Source: Halobacteriales archaeon QS_3_64_16 (GTDB lineage: Archaea > Halobacteriota > Halobacteria > Halobacteriales > Halococcaceae). From it: a stretch of 41,300 nucleotides of DNA. Positions within the stretch are counted from its first letter, which is position 1. Each line of letters starts with the position of its first letter. A model generated the notes under the pieces. The model worked only from the letters and a program-made list of their open reading frames with translations. It made no database searches and was not told the DNA's origin. The position numbers and the translations under genes were made by a program. Location: positions 1-41,300 of the forward strand of contig PXRJ01000036.1 of assembly GCA_003021705.1 (NCBI GenBank), read 5' to 3'. Below are positions 30,607-39,852 of this stretch, piece after piece.

Positions 30607-32798
30607 GACTCGGGCCCGTCCTCGATCGCCGACGTTCCATCGGTCGCTGCTCCCGTAGCTGCCTCGTCGGTCGCCGCCCCGTCAGCCGCCGTTTCGTCGG
30701 AACCGTGCTCGCCGCCACTGGACTCCTCGCGGGTCCTCTCCGTCTCGTCGGCTACGGAACCGCGGTCGGGATCGAGGTCGGGGCCGTCGAGTCCGGTATC
30801 GGCGTTCGGCTCGGAACCGGAGGCTGGCTTGTTATCAGCGACCGAATCGCCGCCGACGATCGGATCGGGATCGACGTCCGGGTCGGGGTCAGCGTCGGTG
30901 TCGGACCCCTCCGGACGGGCGGCCGCAGCGACGTCCGCGACCGCTCGCTCGGGGTCGGCGTAGTAGGACGTCACCGCTGCCGTAAAGCGACGGTAGTCCT
31001 CGATACCGTGTTCGGCGAGATCGTCCAGAAAGGTTCGGCGACGTTCCAGTTCCCGGAGGAGGTCGGTCCGCGACCAGCCCTGTTCTTCGCGGATGCTCTC
31101 AGTGACTTCACTGCCGCGATCGGCGTGGGTATCGTCCGCAGCGCTCCACTCGAAGGCCGTCGAGTAATCGAGTTCGCCGGTTCGCTCGTCGATGCCTTCG
31201 ATCTCGGCTATCTCCTCGTTCCGGCGGACGCGCTCGCCCTCGACGTTCGCGAAACCCTGCACACAGAGCACGTCCAAGCTCCGGACCATTTGCCGGGGGA
31301 CGCCGATCGGCTCGTTCTCCAAGCGATTGATAACGGTCCGAACCGAGTCGGCGTGCATCGTCGAGTAGGTCGTATGGCCCGTGTTCATCGCCTGGAACAA
31401 CGTCATCGCTTCTTTCCCACGTACCTCGCCGACGATGATGTACTCCGGGCGGTGGCGAAGCGCCGAGCGGAGCAGCTCGTACATCGTGATGTCGCTCTCG
31501 CCGCCGAAGCGCTCCCTGGTGACACTCGAGAGCCAGTTGTCGTGATAGAGGGTGAGCTCGCGAGTGTCCTCGATCGAGAGTACCTTCGCTCGGGGCGGGA
31601 CGAACATCGAGACGGCGTTCATCGCGGTGGTCTTCCCGCTGGCGGTCCCGCCGGCGAACAGGAGGTTCCGGTCGTGTTCGATACAGAGCCAGAGGTAGGT
31701 GATCTGCTCGGTGCTGAAGGTGCCGGTGGCGAGGAGATCGATCGGCGTGAAGGGGTCCTCGGCGTACCGCCGGATGGTAAAGGCCGACCCGCGCGGGGTG
31801 ACTTCCGTGCCTAAAGCCAGCTCCGCTCGGGAGCCATCGGGCAATGTGGCTTCGACGACCGGCCGGCCGAGGCTCACGTGCTGGCCCGAGCGCTGGGCGA
31901 GTCGGATAACGGCGTCGTCGAGTTCGCTCTTCCCGAAGGCGACGGTCGTCTCGACGTTCCCGTGGGTGTCGTGATAGACGAAGATCGGGAGATCGTACCC
32001 ATCACAGGAGATGTCCTCGATATGGGGATCGTGCATGAACGGGTCGATCCGGCCATAGCCCTGGAAGGAGCGATATAGATAATAAAAGAGGCTCTCGAAC
32101 CGTCGGGGAGAGACCGCGACGTCGTACTCGGCGAGGCGGCGATCGAGTTCCCGTCGGAGCAGCGTCTCGGGCTCGGCGTTATCGGTAGCGTCCGCGGAGC
32201 GATACAACAACGGGTCACGGACATCGTCTTCGAGTACTGCAAGCAGCTCTCGCTCGACCGGATCGAGAGCGGGTTCGACGACCTGGTAGGTGAGTGCGTT
32301 CGTAGCCGGATCGGCAGTGATAACGACGAGCGCGTAGGGGAAGTTCACCCAGTAGCGATCACGTTCCTCGAAAGCGGGGTTGGTCTCGAAGGTCGCGAGC
32401 GGGCCGTGTTCCTCGGGATCGTACGGCCGGGGACCGAGCGTGGAACGATCGCCGCGCAGTGCGCGTGCGAGACGGTCGAGCAAGCTCGATTCCGAGCCGT
32501 TTCCGTTCGCCTCTTTCGGCCCCATCGCGGCACTGCTATCGAACACGGCCTCGCTCTCGGTCGGGCCTTTCATATCGGGTCGGTCGGCGGAAGGGTCGGC
32601 CGACGAGTCCTTCTCTATTGGTTCGGCGGCCTCGGCCGATCGATCGACCCAGGCTTCCCCGAGGGAAGCAACGCCGTTTTCGGTATCGGAAGCGTCGTCC
32701 TTGCCCGCCCGCTGGGCGCTGCCGGAGGCCGGGCGCTCGCGGGCCCCGGACTGATTCTCGGAGCTTTCGACTTGCCCGTCCGCATCACTACTGTTCAT
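30603..32798 (-). CDS. Type II/IV secretion system ATPase (PilB/VirB11/TadA superfamily)
   Basis: The protein is about 731 residues. After an acidic disordered N-terminus (1-105), an N-terminal domain (about 125-300) precedes the motor: Walker A FAGGTASGKTT (381-391), Asp box VLSIEDTRELTL (406-417), Walker B YIIVGEVRG (453-461) and His box GHTTYSTMHADS (474-485). All catalytic residues are present. The last 100 or so residues are Asp/Ala/Thr-rich low complexity. The longest frame reaches 33518, but its first 240 codons run antisense to the 33075-33548 gene and are rejected. MNSSDADGQV at 32798 is preferred, with 32849 as an alternative. A minus-strand TATA-like TATATTTAAC at about 32905-32914 fits either start. 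It powers the platform protein encoded immediately downstream. Confidence 0.9.
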   Translation of the reverse strand: MNSSDADGQVESSENQSGARERPASGSAQRAGKDDASDTENGVASLGEAWVDRSAEAAEPIEKDSSADPSADRPDMKGPTESEAVFDSSAAMGPKEANGNGSESSLLDRLARALRGDRSTLGPRPYDPEEHGPLATFETNPAFEERDRYWVNFPYALVVITADPATNALTYQVVEPALDPVERELLAVLEDDVRDPLLYRSADATDNAEPETLLRRELDRRLAEYDVAVSPRRFESLFYYLYRSFQGYGRIDPFMHDPHIEDISCDGYDLPIFVYHDTHGNVETTVAFGKSELDDAVIRLAQRSGQHVSLGRPVVEATLPDGSRAELALGTEVTPRGSAFTIRRYAEDPFTPIDLLATGTFSTEQITYLWLCIEHDRNLLFAGGTASGKTTAMNAVSMFVPPRAKVLSIEDTRELTLYHDNWLSSVTRERFGGESDITMYELLRSALRHRPEYIIVGEVRGKEAMTLFQAMNTGHTTYSTMHADSVRTVINRLENEPIGVPRQMVRSLDVLCVQGFANVEGERVRRNEEIAEIEGIDERTGELDYSTAFEWSAADDTHADRGSEVTESIREEQGWSRTDLLRELERRRTFLDDLAEHGIEDYRRFTAAVTSYYADPERAVADVAAAARPEGSDTDADPDPDVDPDPIVGGDSVADNKPASGSEPNADTGLDGPDLDPDRGSVADETERTREESSGGEHGSDETAADGAATDEAATGAATDGTSAIEDGPES

Positions 32799-33074
32799 TC
32801 GGTGGTATGTGTCCGCCACGGGCCGCGCGGGCCTGCCGTCGGCGGTCATCGGTGGTCGGCGACGCGGGGCGGGCTGATAGCGGTCGGTTGTCCCCTCGTC
32901 GGTTAAATATATTCGCCGCACTAGCAGTCGAAATTCGGGTCCGGTAGCGGGAAAGCGGGCGCGGTGATCGAAGTCCCATCGAAAACCGAGGAACGATCGC
33001 GATCGGTTGGTTCGTGAGGGCCTCGCGCGCGGCGTCACGTTCATACCCCCCGAAATCGTACTGGGGCGTACGGA

Positions 33075-33548
33075 ATGAGGCGCGACTACTTCAGCGTGGA
33101 GATCCACAATATCGGCCGAAACGGGGCCGGGGCGGACGGTGAGCCACGGTGCCCGACGCTCGATATCACGTTCGACGGACCGCAAACGGCGCTCGACGAC
33201 CGGCTCACGAGCGAAGAGGAGGATCGTCCGTCCTCGACGATCGACGTCACTTGTCGGCTGCTCGATAGCGCGGAAGAGCCCGATGCGGACGGCGTGATCG
33301 GCCTCACCGACCGCCATACCGGCGACTTCCTGCTCGAAGCGAACGTCGATGCCGAGGAGGTCCTCGAGTTCGTCCGTGCGGCCCGCGAGTACGGCACGGA
33401 AACCGAGAGCTCCGAACGGTATCGAATGTGTATCACCGGAGAGAACAGCGAGATCGTGCACCACGACGAATCGACCTTCCTCCTCTACAATGACGAGGGC
33501 GATCTCGTCCGCCGTCACAGCCTCATCCCGAGCGGTGTCGAGCTGTAG
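33075..33548 (+). CDS. Conserved haloarchaeal protein (probably DUF5793 family)
   Basis: The protein is 157 residues, acidic, soluble, with no signal or membrane span. The layout (MRRDYFSVEIHNI, an acidic middle, VIGLTDRHTGDFLLEANVDAEEVLEFVRAAREYG, and a C-terminal STFLLYNDEGDLVRRHSLIPSGVEL) resembles, from memory, the haloarchaea-specific DUF5793 family, which has no assigned function. I could not run the search. It is divergent from the secretion ATPase gene and convergent with the LolD-like ATPase gene, so no operon partner is indicated. Confidence 0.78.
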   Translation: MRRDYFSVEIHNIGRNGAGADGEPRCPTLDITFDGPQTALDDRLTSEEEDRPSSTIDVTCRLLDSAEEPDADGVIGLTDRHTGDFLLEANVDAEEVLEFVRAAREYGTETESSERYRMCITGENSEIVHHDESTFLLYNDEGDLVRRHSLIPSGVEL

Positions 33549-33709
33549 TAGGTTCGAGACAGTTCACTCCTCTCTCGTCTTTCCCTCCTCGTGTTTCACC
33601 GTGTCCCGTTGACGCGTTTGACCCCGCGTAGCGCTCCCAGGGCGTCGGCCCCTTTCGGTAGGAGTCGAGCGCGGGGCCGAAAGGGCATTTCCCCACTTCC
33701 GAAGAAGCC

Positions 33710-34393
33710 TCAGGCGAGTTCCTTCGCGCGCTCGGCGTCTCCGAGTCGGCCGTCGACGCCGAGTTCGAAGATCACCTCGAAACGAGGCGCAAGTCGCTGG
33801 TCGTGACTGATCGTTACGAGCGCAGTGCCGGCCGTCCGCTGGAGCGAGAGCAGGAAGTCGAGCACGCCGTCGGCGGTATCGGGGTCGAGCTGGCCCGTCG
33901 GCTCGTCGGCGAGAACCACTGCAGGATCGTTCGCGAGCGCGCGCGCGATCGCGACACGCTGTTTTTCCCCGCCGGAGAGCGTCGCGGGGTACTGATCGCG
34001 TAAGTCCGAAATATCGAGTTCCGCGAACAACTCGGAGAGCCACTCTTCGTTCCGGTCCCCGGCGTGTTCCTGTGGGAGCGCGGCGTTCTCCCAGGCAGTG
34101 AGGTCGCCGATCAGATGGAACTCCTGAAAGATGAAGCCGATCGTCTCCCGGCGCAGGCGCGCGCGTTCGCGCTCGGCAAGGGAGCCGGCGTCGGTGCCCG
34201 CTATTCGGAGCACGCCCTCCGAGGGCGTATCGAGCAGTCCGAGCACGTTGAACAGGGTCGTCTTCCCCGCGCCGCTCGGTCCCTGAATCAGCGTCCGGGC
34301 ATCCGGCGCGATCGACAGCGACACCTCTCGGAGAATATGCCGGCCGTCGCGGACGACGCTCACGTCCTGTGCTTCCAGTACTGGATCGGCCAT
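33710..34393 (-). CDS. ABC transporter ATP-binding protein, LolD/MacB type
   Basis: This 227-residue ATPase has Walker A IQGPSGAGKTTLFNVLGLLD, Q-loop FIFQEFHLIGDLTAWENAALP, ABC signature TLSGGEKQRVAIARAL, Walker B VVLADEPTGQLD and switch His TISHDQRLA. The NVLGLLDTPSEG and DEPTGQLD features are characteristic of the LolD/FtsE/MacB branch, which works mechanically with FtsX-type permeases rather than as a classical importer. The giant FtsX-like permease gene lies directly upstream on the same strand (108 bp gap), so they form one system. Confidence 0.93.
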   Translation of the reverse strand: MADPVLEAQDVSVVRDGRHILREVSLSIAPDARTLIQGPSGAGKTTLFNVLGLLDTPSEGVLRIAGTDAGSLAERERARLRRETIGFIFQEFHLIGDLTAWENAALPQEHAGDRNEEWLSELFAELDISDLRDQYPATLSGGEKQRVAIARALANDPAVVLADEPTGQLDPDTADGVLDFLLSLQRTAGTALVTISHDQRLAPRFEVIFELGVDGRLGDAERAKELA

Positions 34394-34501
34394 AGCGCAG
34401 GTTCCAGTTTCGAGGATATAAATTCAGTCGTTTCTTCGCAGAATAGAGTGAGAGAGGGGAGAGTAGGCGGTGGCTGAACCGGGACGTCCCAGGCGAGGGG
34501 C

Positions 34502-37500
34502 TCAGTCGTCCGCACCGAAGCCTCGCGAGTTCTCTTCCGGCGGGCGCTCCTCACCAGGGGCCTGGGTCGGCCTGGCGTCACTGTCGGCGAGCAGCGTCGT
34601 CGGCGGGGCGAGCAGGAAGGGGATCGTCGCGAGCACGGCACTCAGCGACGACAGGAGTAGTGCGCCGCCGACGGTCGCGAGCAACACCGTGGGCGAGGGA
34701 CTCGCCGACAGTCGGATCCCGAACAACACCAGCGCGCCGGTCGCTTCGAGCGCGAAGCCGACACCGAGGGCGACGCCGAGCGCGATCGTCGTGGCCGGGA
34801 TCGACAGGCGGAGCGCGTCGAGAAGGACCCTTCGGAGGAGCTGTCCGTAGGTCGCGCCGGTCGCCCGGTGGACGCCGATGGCCTGCCTGCGGGCGTGGAC
34901 GGCCTGGGCGAACGTCGCGGTCGTACTCCCGATTGTCGTGAGCGCGGCCAGTACGACCATCGCGACGAGTAACAACTGGAGGTTCCCGAAGAGACTCTCG
35001 ACGGCGCGGCCGATGCCCGTCCCTCCGGAATAGCTGCCGCTCGAGGCGAGCGCGGCGAAGAGGCGATCGTCGCCCTGGATGGTGTACTCGGTGCTCGCGA
35101 GCGGCTCGCCGTTCGTGAGGACGCGTACGGTATACGTGCCGGGCGAGGCGCGTTGATCGGAGGAGGCGTCCCCGACGACCTCCTCCTCGGCGGTCGTGAG
35201 TTCGCCCGGCCCGAGCGTGACGTTGCGGACCACCGTCCGGGTCGGCGAGGTGACCGTCACCTCCCGGGTAAGCGATTCGCTCCAGGGGTTCGCGAGCGTC
35301 ACGTTCGCCGTCGGCCGGGCGAGGACGCTCGCGGTCTCGGGAGTCACGCGCAGATCGGCGACGAACTGTCTGCGCACGCCAGGGGCGACCTCGATTCGCT
35401 CTTCGACGACCGGTCGGTCGCCTTTGCTCGCGCTGACGGTGTAGGTCCCCGCTTCGCTCGGGAGCGCTACCCACGCGACGCCCTGTGGACCGGTGCGGAC
35501 GGTCCGGTTTCCGAGCCGAACCGTCGCGCCGGGGACCGACCGGTTGTCGACGGTTCGCACCGCTACGAGTATCGTCTCGCCGGGCGGGCCGGCGTCCGGA
35601 ACGGCCGGCAAGGAGAGCGCGTTTCGGGGGACGACACTGATCGAACGCTCGAAGGAGCCGACACGAAGGGTACGATTACTGGGTTCGGTCGGACGGAATC
35701 GTACTGTAACGGTTCGTGTTTTGCCGGAAGGAAGGGAAACGTTGCGCACGCGGGTTTCGGTACCCAGACTGGCTTCGAGGCGATGGGTCCGGCGCTCCTC
35801 GCCGAGGTTCTGTAGCTGGATGCGCACCGGCACTGCCTTGCCGGTGACGACCGGGGGATCGACGGCGACGCTCGTGACCGTCGTCGAGTCGTTCGCACTC
35901 TCTCTCCCGAGCGAGTCGGTCGCCCGCGAGGTGCGGATGAACTGGACGACGCCGGGTTTGTTCGAGAGGTCGTACGCCGTGTCCAGGGGAACGAGCAGCT
36001 CGTCGTCGTAGATCCCTGGTGCATCGAACACACCGACGACCCGCACGCGCGAGACGGACGGAGAAGTACTCCCGCCGAGCGTGAGCTGGTCGCCGACGCC
36101 GATGTCGAGGGTTTGCGCCAAATCGCGCCCGATGACCGCCTGGTCGGGGGCCCGCGGTCGGTGGCCGCGCCGGAGAGTCATCTCCGAGAGGCCGGCGAAG
36201 GCGGAGTAGTTCGCCCCCCGTACCAGGAAGGGTTCGCCGTCGGCGGCCTGCATCAGCAGAATCTCGGGGCTCGCGTCGATGCCCCGCGATCGAAGCACCG
36301 ACGCGTAACCCGCGTCGACCTCGCTGGCGACGATGTGGGGCGCGTCGGCCTGGGTAACGGTGCCGCCGGACGCGCCCGCGAGCGGGGCGAGCGCGCCGAC
36401 CAGCGAGGTAGCGAGGATCACCACGAGCGCGAAGACCGCGAGCGTCATCGCCGTCGGCACCAGCGCTCGCGTGTCGAGCAGTCGTGGTTCCAGTGCCGCA
36501 CGGAACCGGCCGAGTGAGCTACTATCCGTACTCGACCGACGGCCCCCGGGCGTCATCGAGAGGCGAACCGGCGAATTGGTCGTCGCGGGGCGGGCCGCGA
36601 GCGTTCCGGCGAGGACGCCCACGGCCACGAACCCGAGGAGCGCGGGGCCGAACAAACGAACGAACGAGCGCGTCACGGTCGGTGTGATCGAGATCGGGAG
36701 CCCCACGTAGATCGCGACGTTGACGATCGCGTTCGTGACGATCACCCCGATCGCGTAGCCGAGTGCGGTTCCGGCCGTGACGAGCAGGCCCGCCCTGAGC
36801 CCGAAGACACCGAGGACGCCACGAGGCGTCCCGCCGGTCGCCCGGATGATCTTGATCAGGTCTATCCGATCGCGGACGGTCATCCGAACGACGTTGTAGA
36901 CGACGATCAACACTAAGACGGCGCCGCCGACGGTCGCGAGCGCCAGGACGCCGAGTAGCTGGTTCATGCCGGCGAGGAAGAAAACCAGCGCCGCGAGGAT
37001 CGCAGTCCCTCGCCGCGGAACGACGGTGTCGCCGCCGGCGTTCGACTCGGTATCGAGAGTCAGCGCGCCGGTTGAGCCGACCTGCTCGACGGTCGAGACA
37101 TTCGTGACGTACCACCGCTTGGGGAAGACCGATCCATTCGTCGGGTGGGGCGAGAGCGCAGTCTCGACTGTTCCCGCCCGGCCGTCGATCGTCGCTCGCG
37201 TGGTTCGATCGACCGGACCCCGAATGCCCGAGTCGGACGTCGGCGGGAGCTGTGCTCGCTGCCAGGGGACCGAGACGTCCTCGATCGACGGTGGGATATC
37301 GGGTGGCACGCCGAGCAGGCGCTCGGTGTGTGTCTCACCGTCGGGGTCGGTGACAGTGACGTTCGCAGTCGGGAAGACGAGCGCGTCGGGCGGGGACTGG
37401 GCGCGGGCGCTACCGTAGGAATCGTAGTACGTCGCCGTCGTCGAGGTGGTGAACTCGCTGGCGATCGTCGACGTCTGGGCACCGACCGCGATCAACAGCA

Positions 37501-37600
37501 GTCCCGAGCCGACGAGAAAAGCAACGGTGACTGCGACGACCAACACGGTGAGGCGATCGCGACGCGACCATCGCAGCAACAAGGCTCGTTTGTATCCCAT
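34502..37600 (-). CDS. FtsX/MacB-type ABC permease with large Ig-like extracellular insert
   Basis: The 1032-residue protein holds two FtsX-like units. The first has a span at about 18-42, an external MacB-core-like region to about 195, then three spans (205-330) including the cytosolic TGGTPRGVLGVFGLRAG coupling loop. The second has a span at about 385-412, a very large exterior region to about 890, then three final spans with HRATGATYGQLLRRVLLDALR as coupling loop. The second exterior region starts with a MacB-like part (RGANYSAFAGLSEMTLRRGH, VIGRDLAQTLDIGVGDQL). It then carries three beta-sandwich segments: a CARDB-like one (VAVDPPVVTGKAVPVRIQLQN), a carboxypeptidase-regulatory-like one (VRTVDNRSVPGATVRLGNRTV) and a third (TASVLARPTANVTLANPW). 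It is probably mechanotransmissive, acting on surface lipoproteins or envelope. The substrate is unknown. Confidence 0.88.
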   Translation of the reverse strand: MGYKRALLLRWSRRDRLTVLVVAVTVAFLVGSGLLLIAVGAQTSTIASEFTTSTTATYYDSYGSARAQSPPDALVFPTANVTVTDPDGETHTERLLGVPPDIPPSIEDVSVPWQRAQLPPTSDSGIRGPVDRTTRATIDGRAGTVETALSPHPTNGSVFPKRWYVTNVSTVEQVGSTGALTLDTESNAGGDTVVPRRGTAILAALVFFLAGMNQLLGVLALATVGGAVLVLIVVYNVVRMTVRDRIDLIKIIRATGGTPRGVLGVFGLRAGLLVTAGTALGYAIGVIVTNAIVNVAIYVGLPISITPTVTRSFVRLFGPALLGFVAVGVLAGTLAARPATTNSPVRLSMTPGGRRSSTDSSSLGRFRAALEPRLLDTRALVPTAMTLAVFALVVILATSLVGALAPLAGASGGTVTQADAPHIVASEVDAGYASVLRSRGIDASPEILLMQAADGEPFLVRGANYSAFAGLSEMTLRRGHRPRAPDQAVIGRDLAQTLDIGVGDQLTLGGSTSPSVSRVRVVGVFDAPGIYDDELLVPLDTAYDLSNKPGVVQFIRTSRATDSLGRESANDSTTVTSVAVDPPVVTGKAVPVRIQLQNLGEERRTHRLEASLGTETRVRNVSLPSGKTRTVTVRFRPTEPSNRTLRVGSFERSISVVPRNALSLPAVPDAGPPGETILVAVRTVDNRSVPGATVRLGNRTVRTGPQGVAWVALPSEAGTYTVSASKGDRPVVEERIEVAPGVRRQFVADLRVTPETASVLARPTANVTLANPWSESLTREVTVTSPTRTVVRNVTLGPGELTTAEEEVVGDASSDQRASPGTYTVRVLTNGEPLASTEYTIQGDDRLFAALASSGSYSGGTGIGRAVESLFGNLQLLLVAMVVLAALTTIGSTTATFAQAVHARRQAIGVHRATGATYGQLLRRVLLDALRLSIPATTIALGVALGVGFALEATGALVLFGIRLSASPSPTVLLATVGGALLLSSLSAVLATIPFLLAPPTTLLADSDARPTQAPGEERPPEENSRGFGADD

Positions 37601-37743
37601 AGAATTCTCTTGAATTTCTCTCGCCGTTCTCCGTATCAGTCGAGTGCAAGATCATAAATACTAGGGCATTAGGTGCACTCGTCTTGGAGCGACCTGGAGA
37701 CGGATCGCTTCGACGACCCGGTCGGGCGGTCGGCGGCGATCGG

Positions 37744-38307
37744 TCAGTGTTCCCGGTCGCTTCGGCCCGAGCGACGGGCGAGCCACGAGCGAACCAGGTC
37801 GAGACCCGGCGTCCCGTCCCGGTACCAGAGCGCGAGGAGGGTCACTGCCAGCGCGAGTCCGACGGTCGAAGCAGGGGTGAGCGCGAAGTTCCCGAAGTGA
37901 GCGAGAAATCCCTCTTCGGTCCCGTAGGGCGGCGGCGGGAGCAGTGGCCAGCCGAGGAAGGTAAGATAGACGTACTCGCCGTCGATGAAGGGTCCGATCG
38001 CGTCGCCGAGGAGATGCGAGAGGTAGCCGACCGCGAACGCGAACGCGAGATCCGAGCGCTCCCGACGGCCGGCGTACCAGCCCAGCAGGCCGATCACGAT
38101 CGTGGCCGTGAGCAGCGAGTGAGTGAGCGACCGGCCGCTCGCGAGCAGCCCGACCGTCCAGGCCAGTGGCTTGTCGACGAGATCGGGAAACTGCGTCCCG
38201 AACGCGACGAGGAGTGCCGGCAGACCAGCGGGCGGTCGGCCCCGGTAGGCCCGTACGAACAGCGAGTACAGGACGTAGCCGACGGCGAGATGTCCCCAAG
38301 GCCACAC
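37744..38307 (-). CDS. YdjM-family membrane-bound metal-dependent hydrolase-like protein
   Basis: This 187-residue integral membrane protein has four to five spans. Conserved polar residues sit in membrane-proximal positions: GHLAVGY (His6 region), FGTQFPDLVDKP, GRSLTHSLL and GYLSHLLGDAIGPF. This H...D...H...H-x-x-x-D set is the putative metal site of the YdjM/DUF457 family (PF04307), annotated as membrane-bound metal-dependent hydrolases though the activity is poorly known. A different-frame ORF (37661-38305) overlaps it completely but encodes an Arg-rich non-protein. It is divergent from the small membrane protein-DUF4350-MoxR cluster. Confidence 0.87.
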   Translation of the reverse strand: MWPWGHLAVGYVLYSLFVRAYRGRPPAGLPALLVAFGTQFPDLVDKPLAWTVGLLASGRSLTHSLLTATIVIGLLGWYAGRRERSDLAFAFAVGYLSHLLGDAIGPFIDGEYVYLTFLGWPLLPPPPYGTEEGFLAHFGNFALTPASTVGLALAVTLLALWYRDGTPGLDLVRSWLARRSGRSDREH

Positions 38308-38420
38308 GGCCCGACGAACTCGTCCCTAACGGTTAGTTACTTCGGAACCGGCCCGCGAGCAGACGATCGGCGCGAGGGCGGCTACGTCCGAGGGGCCGTA
38401 GTTGATAGTACCTACTTTCG

Positions 38421-38429
38421 ATATATTAT
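38421..38429 (+). promoter_or_regulatory. TATA box of the small-membrane-protein/DUF4350/MoxR cluster
   Basis: TATATTATA stands in GC-rich surroundings. A start of transcription about 25-27 bp downstream falls near 38450, after the ATG at 38440 but just before the ATG at 38458. It therefore argues for the second ATG as the true start. Confidence 0.65.
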
Positions 38430-38457
38430 AGTCGCTCGAATGGGAACGAACGTATCG

Positions 38458-38733
38458 ATGGTCACCGGACGCCGCCAGCGCTTCGTCCACGGACAGGCCG
38501 CTTGGATGCTCGCGACGATCCTCCTGCTGGCGGTACTCGGCGCGCTCTCCCTGGAGATCTTCTTCGTGCTCTCGCTGATCGGGCTGTTGATCGTGATCGA
38601 ACTCACCGCCCCTTTTGCCGTCACGCCACGCTGGCGTGCTCGTCTCCGGTGGGTGATCCTCGCGGGGCTGATCGGTTTCGCGGCCGTCGTCGTCCGACGG
38701 CTCCTCGCGATCGTGCCGGCGGGGGTGCTCTGA
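38458..38733 (+). CDS. Small membrane protein (91 residues), first gene of a MoxR cluster
   Basis: The protein starts basic (MVTGRRQRFVHGQ), then has two long hydrophobic helices separated by two residues (about 14-47, AAWMLATILLLAVLGALSLE and IFFVLSLIGLLIVIELTAPF), a basic loop TPRWRARLRW and a last span to the C-terminus, giving three spans. I do not recognise the family. The stop TGA is followed immediately by the GTG of the DUF4350 gene (TGAGTG), so the two are co-translated. An alternative ATG at 38440 adds six residues but precedes the inferred transcription start. Haloarchaeal MoxR clusters usually contain such small membrane proteins. Confidence 0.75.
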   Translation: MVTGRRQRFVHGQAAWMLATILLLAVLGALSLEIFFVLSLIGLLIVIELTAPFAVTPRWRARLRWVILAGLIGFAAVVVRRLLAIVPAGVL

Positions 38734-39852
38734 GTGGGCCGTCGAATCTTCGGCCTGGAGTATCCCCAGTTGCTCCTGGTCGGGTTCGCGCTGTGTGTCG
38801 CCGGCGCGCTCGTCGTCGCGGTCGGGACGTCGAGTGCCTCTTTCGGCGTCTACAACGCGGGCTGGGACGGTGCCTCCCAGCTCCGCGAGGAAGCCAGCGC
38901 GGTCGGCACCGATAGCGAGATCGTTCGGAACACCACCCGCTACAAGACGGTCCCGGCGAACGGGACGATCGCGGTCGTGCTCTCGCCCGACCAGTTGTAC
39001 GGCCCCGGGAGCACGGCGGATCTCAGGCGATTCGTCGAGAACGGTGGGACGCTGCTCGTCGCCGACGAACGTGGTGCCGGCGTGAACGGACTGCTGTCCG
39101 GCCTCGGCGTCAGCGCTCGCCTGGACGGCCGCTCGCTCCGCGACGAGCGCCACAACTACCGCTCGCCCGCGTTGGTGACCGCGCGCAATGTAACGAATCA
39201 CCCTCTCACGCGGGACGTCGAGCAGCTGACGCTCAACTACGGGACGGCGATCGACATAGAGCGCTCCGGGGGAGCCGATTCGACTCGACCCACGATCCTC
39301 GTGAACACCTCGTCGTTCGCGTACCTCGACACCGACTCGAACGGCGAGATCGACGATAGCGAGCGCCTCGGACAGTACCCGGTCGCGACGACCGAACCGG
39401 TCGGCGAAGGACGGGTCGTGGTAGTCAGCGACCCCAGCATCTTCATCAACGCGATGCTCGACCGGCCGGACAACCGGGCGTTCCTCCGAACGGTGGTGGG
39501 CGCACACGATCGGCTACTGATCGACTACTCCCACACCGCTCGGCTACCGCCACTGGTACTCGCGATTCTCGCGATGCGGGAGTCCTCGGCGCTCCAATTG
39601 CTCTTCGGCGCTGGCGCGCTCGGGATCGTCGGGCTATGGGGCTATCGTCCGGTGTGGCTTCGGCAACCGATCGTGGGCCTTCGGGACCTGTTCGATCGAA
39701 ACGGCAAGAGTTCCGCCCCCGAGACGGGGATCGACGGGAACGAGATCGCCGCGCTCCTCGCCGATCGCCACCCCGACTGGGAGGACGATCGCGTCCGACG
39801 CGTAACCCGGGGGATTATGATGCATCGACACGACGACGGAAATAATGGCTGA
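38734..39852 (+). CDS. DUF4350-domain membrane protein
   Basis: The protein is 372 residues from a GTG directly after the preceding stop. It has an N-terminal span (about 10-30, LLLVGFALCVAGALVVAVG), an extracellular alpha/beta domain (about 35-270) and a second span (about 290-320, SSALQLLFGAGALGIVGLWG) followed by a charged cytosolic tail. GTIAVVLSPDQLYGP, LRRFVENGGTLLVADERGAG and GRVVVVSDPSIFINAML are the core of the DUF4350 (GATase-like) family, commonly encoded next to MoxR ATPases and DUF58 proteins in bacteria and archaea. The gene overlaps the MoxR start by eight bases. Its function is unknown, presumably in envelope assembly or quality control together with MoxR. Confidence 0.88.
   Translation: MGRRIFGLEYPQLLLVGFALCVAGALVVAVGTSSASFGVYNAGWDGASQLREEASAVGTDSEIVRNTTRYKTVPANGTIAVVLSPDQLYGPGSTADLRRFVENGGTLLVADERGAGVNGLLSGLGVSARLDGRSLRDERHNYRSPALVTARNVTNHPLTRDVEQLTLNYGTAIDIERSGGADSTRPTILVNTSSFAYLDTDSNGEIDDSERLGQYPVATTEPVGEGRVVVVSDPSIFINAMLDRPDNRAFLRTVVGAHDRLLIDYSHTARLPPLVLAILAMRESSALQLLFGAGALGIVGLWGYRPVWLRQPIVGLRDLFDRNGKSSAPETGIDGNEIAALLADRHPDWEDDRVRRVTRGIMMHRHDDGNNG

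Noticed and set aside
30705-31814. Plus-strand frame of 369 codons opposite the secretion ATPase
   Set aside because: It overlaps catalytic motifs of the ATPase on the other strand and has no recognisable domain. High GC makes long antisense frames common here.
32799-33518. N-terminal 240-residue extension of the secretion ATPase
   Set aside because: It runs antisense through the conserved haloarchaeal protein gene and the promoter, and shows no secretion-ATPase features.
37661-38305. Arg/Pro-rich minus-strand frame over the YdjM-like gene
   Set aside because: It is a shadow frame. The alternative frame encodes a coherent membrane protein with the conserved His/Asp set.
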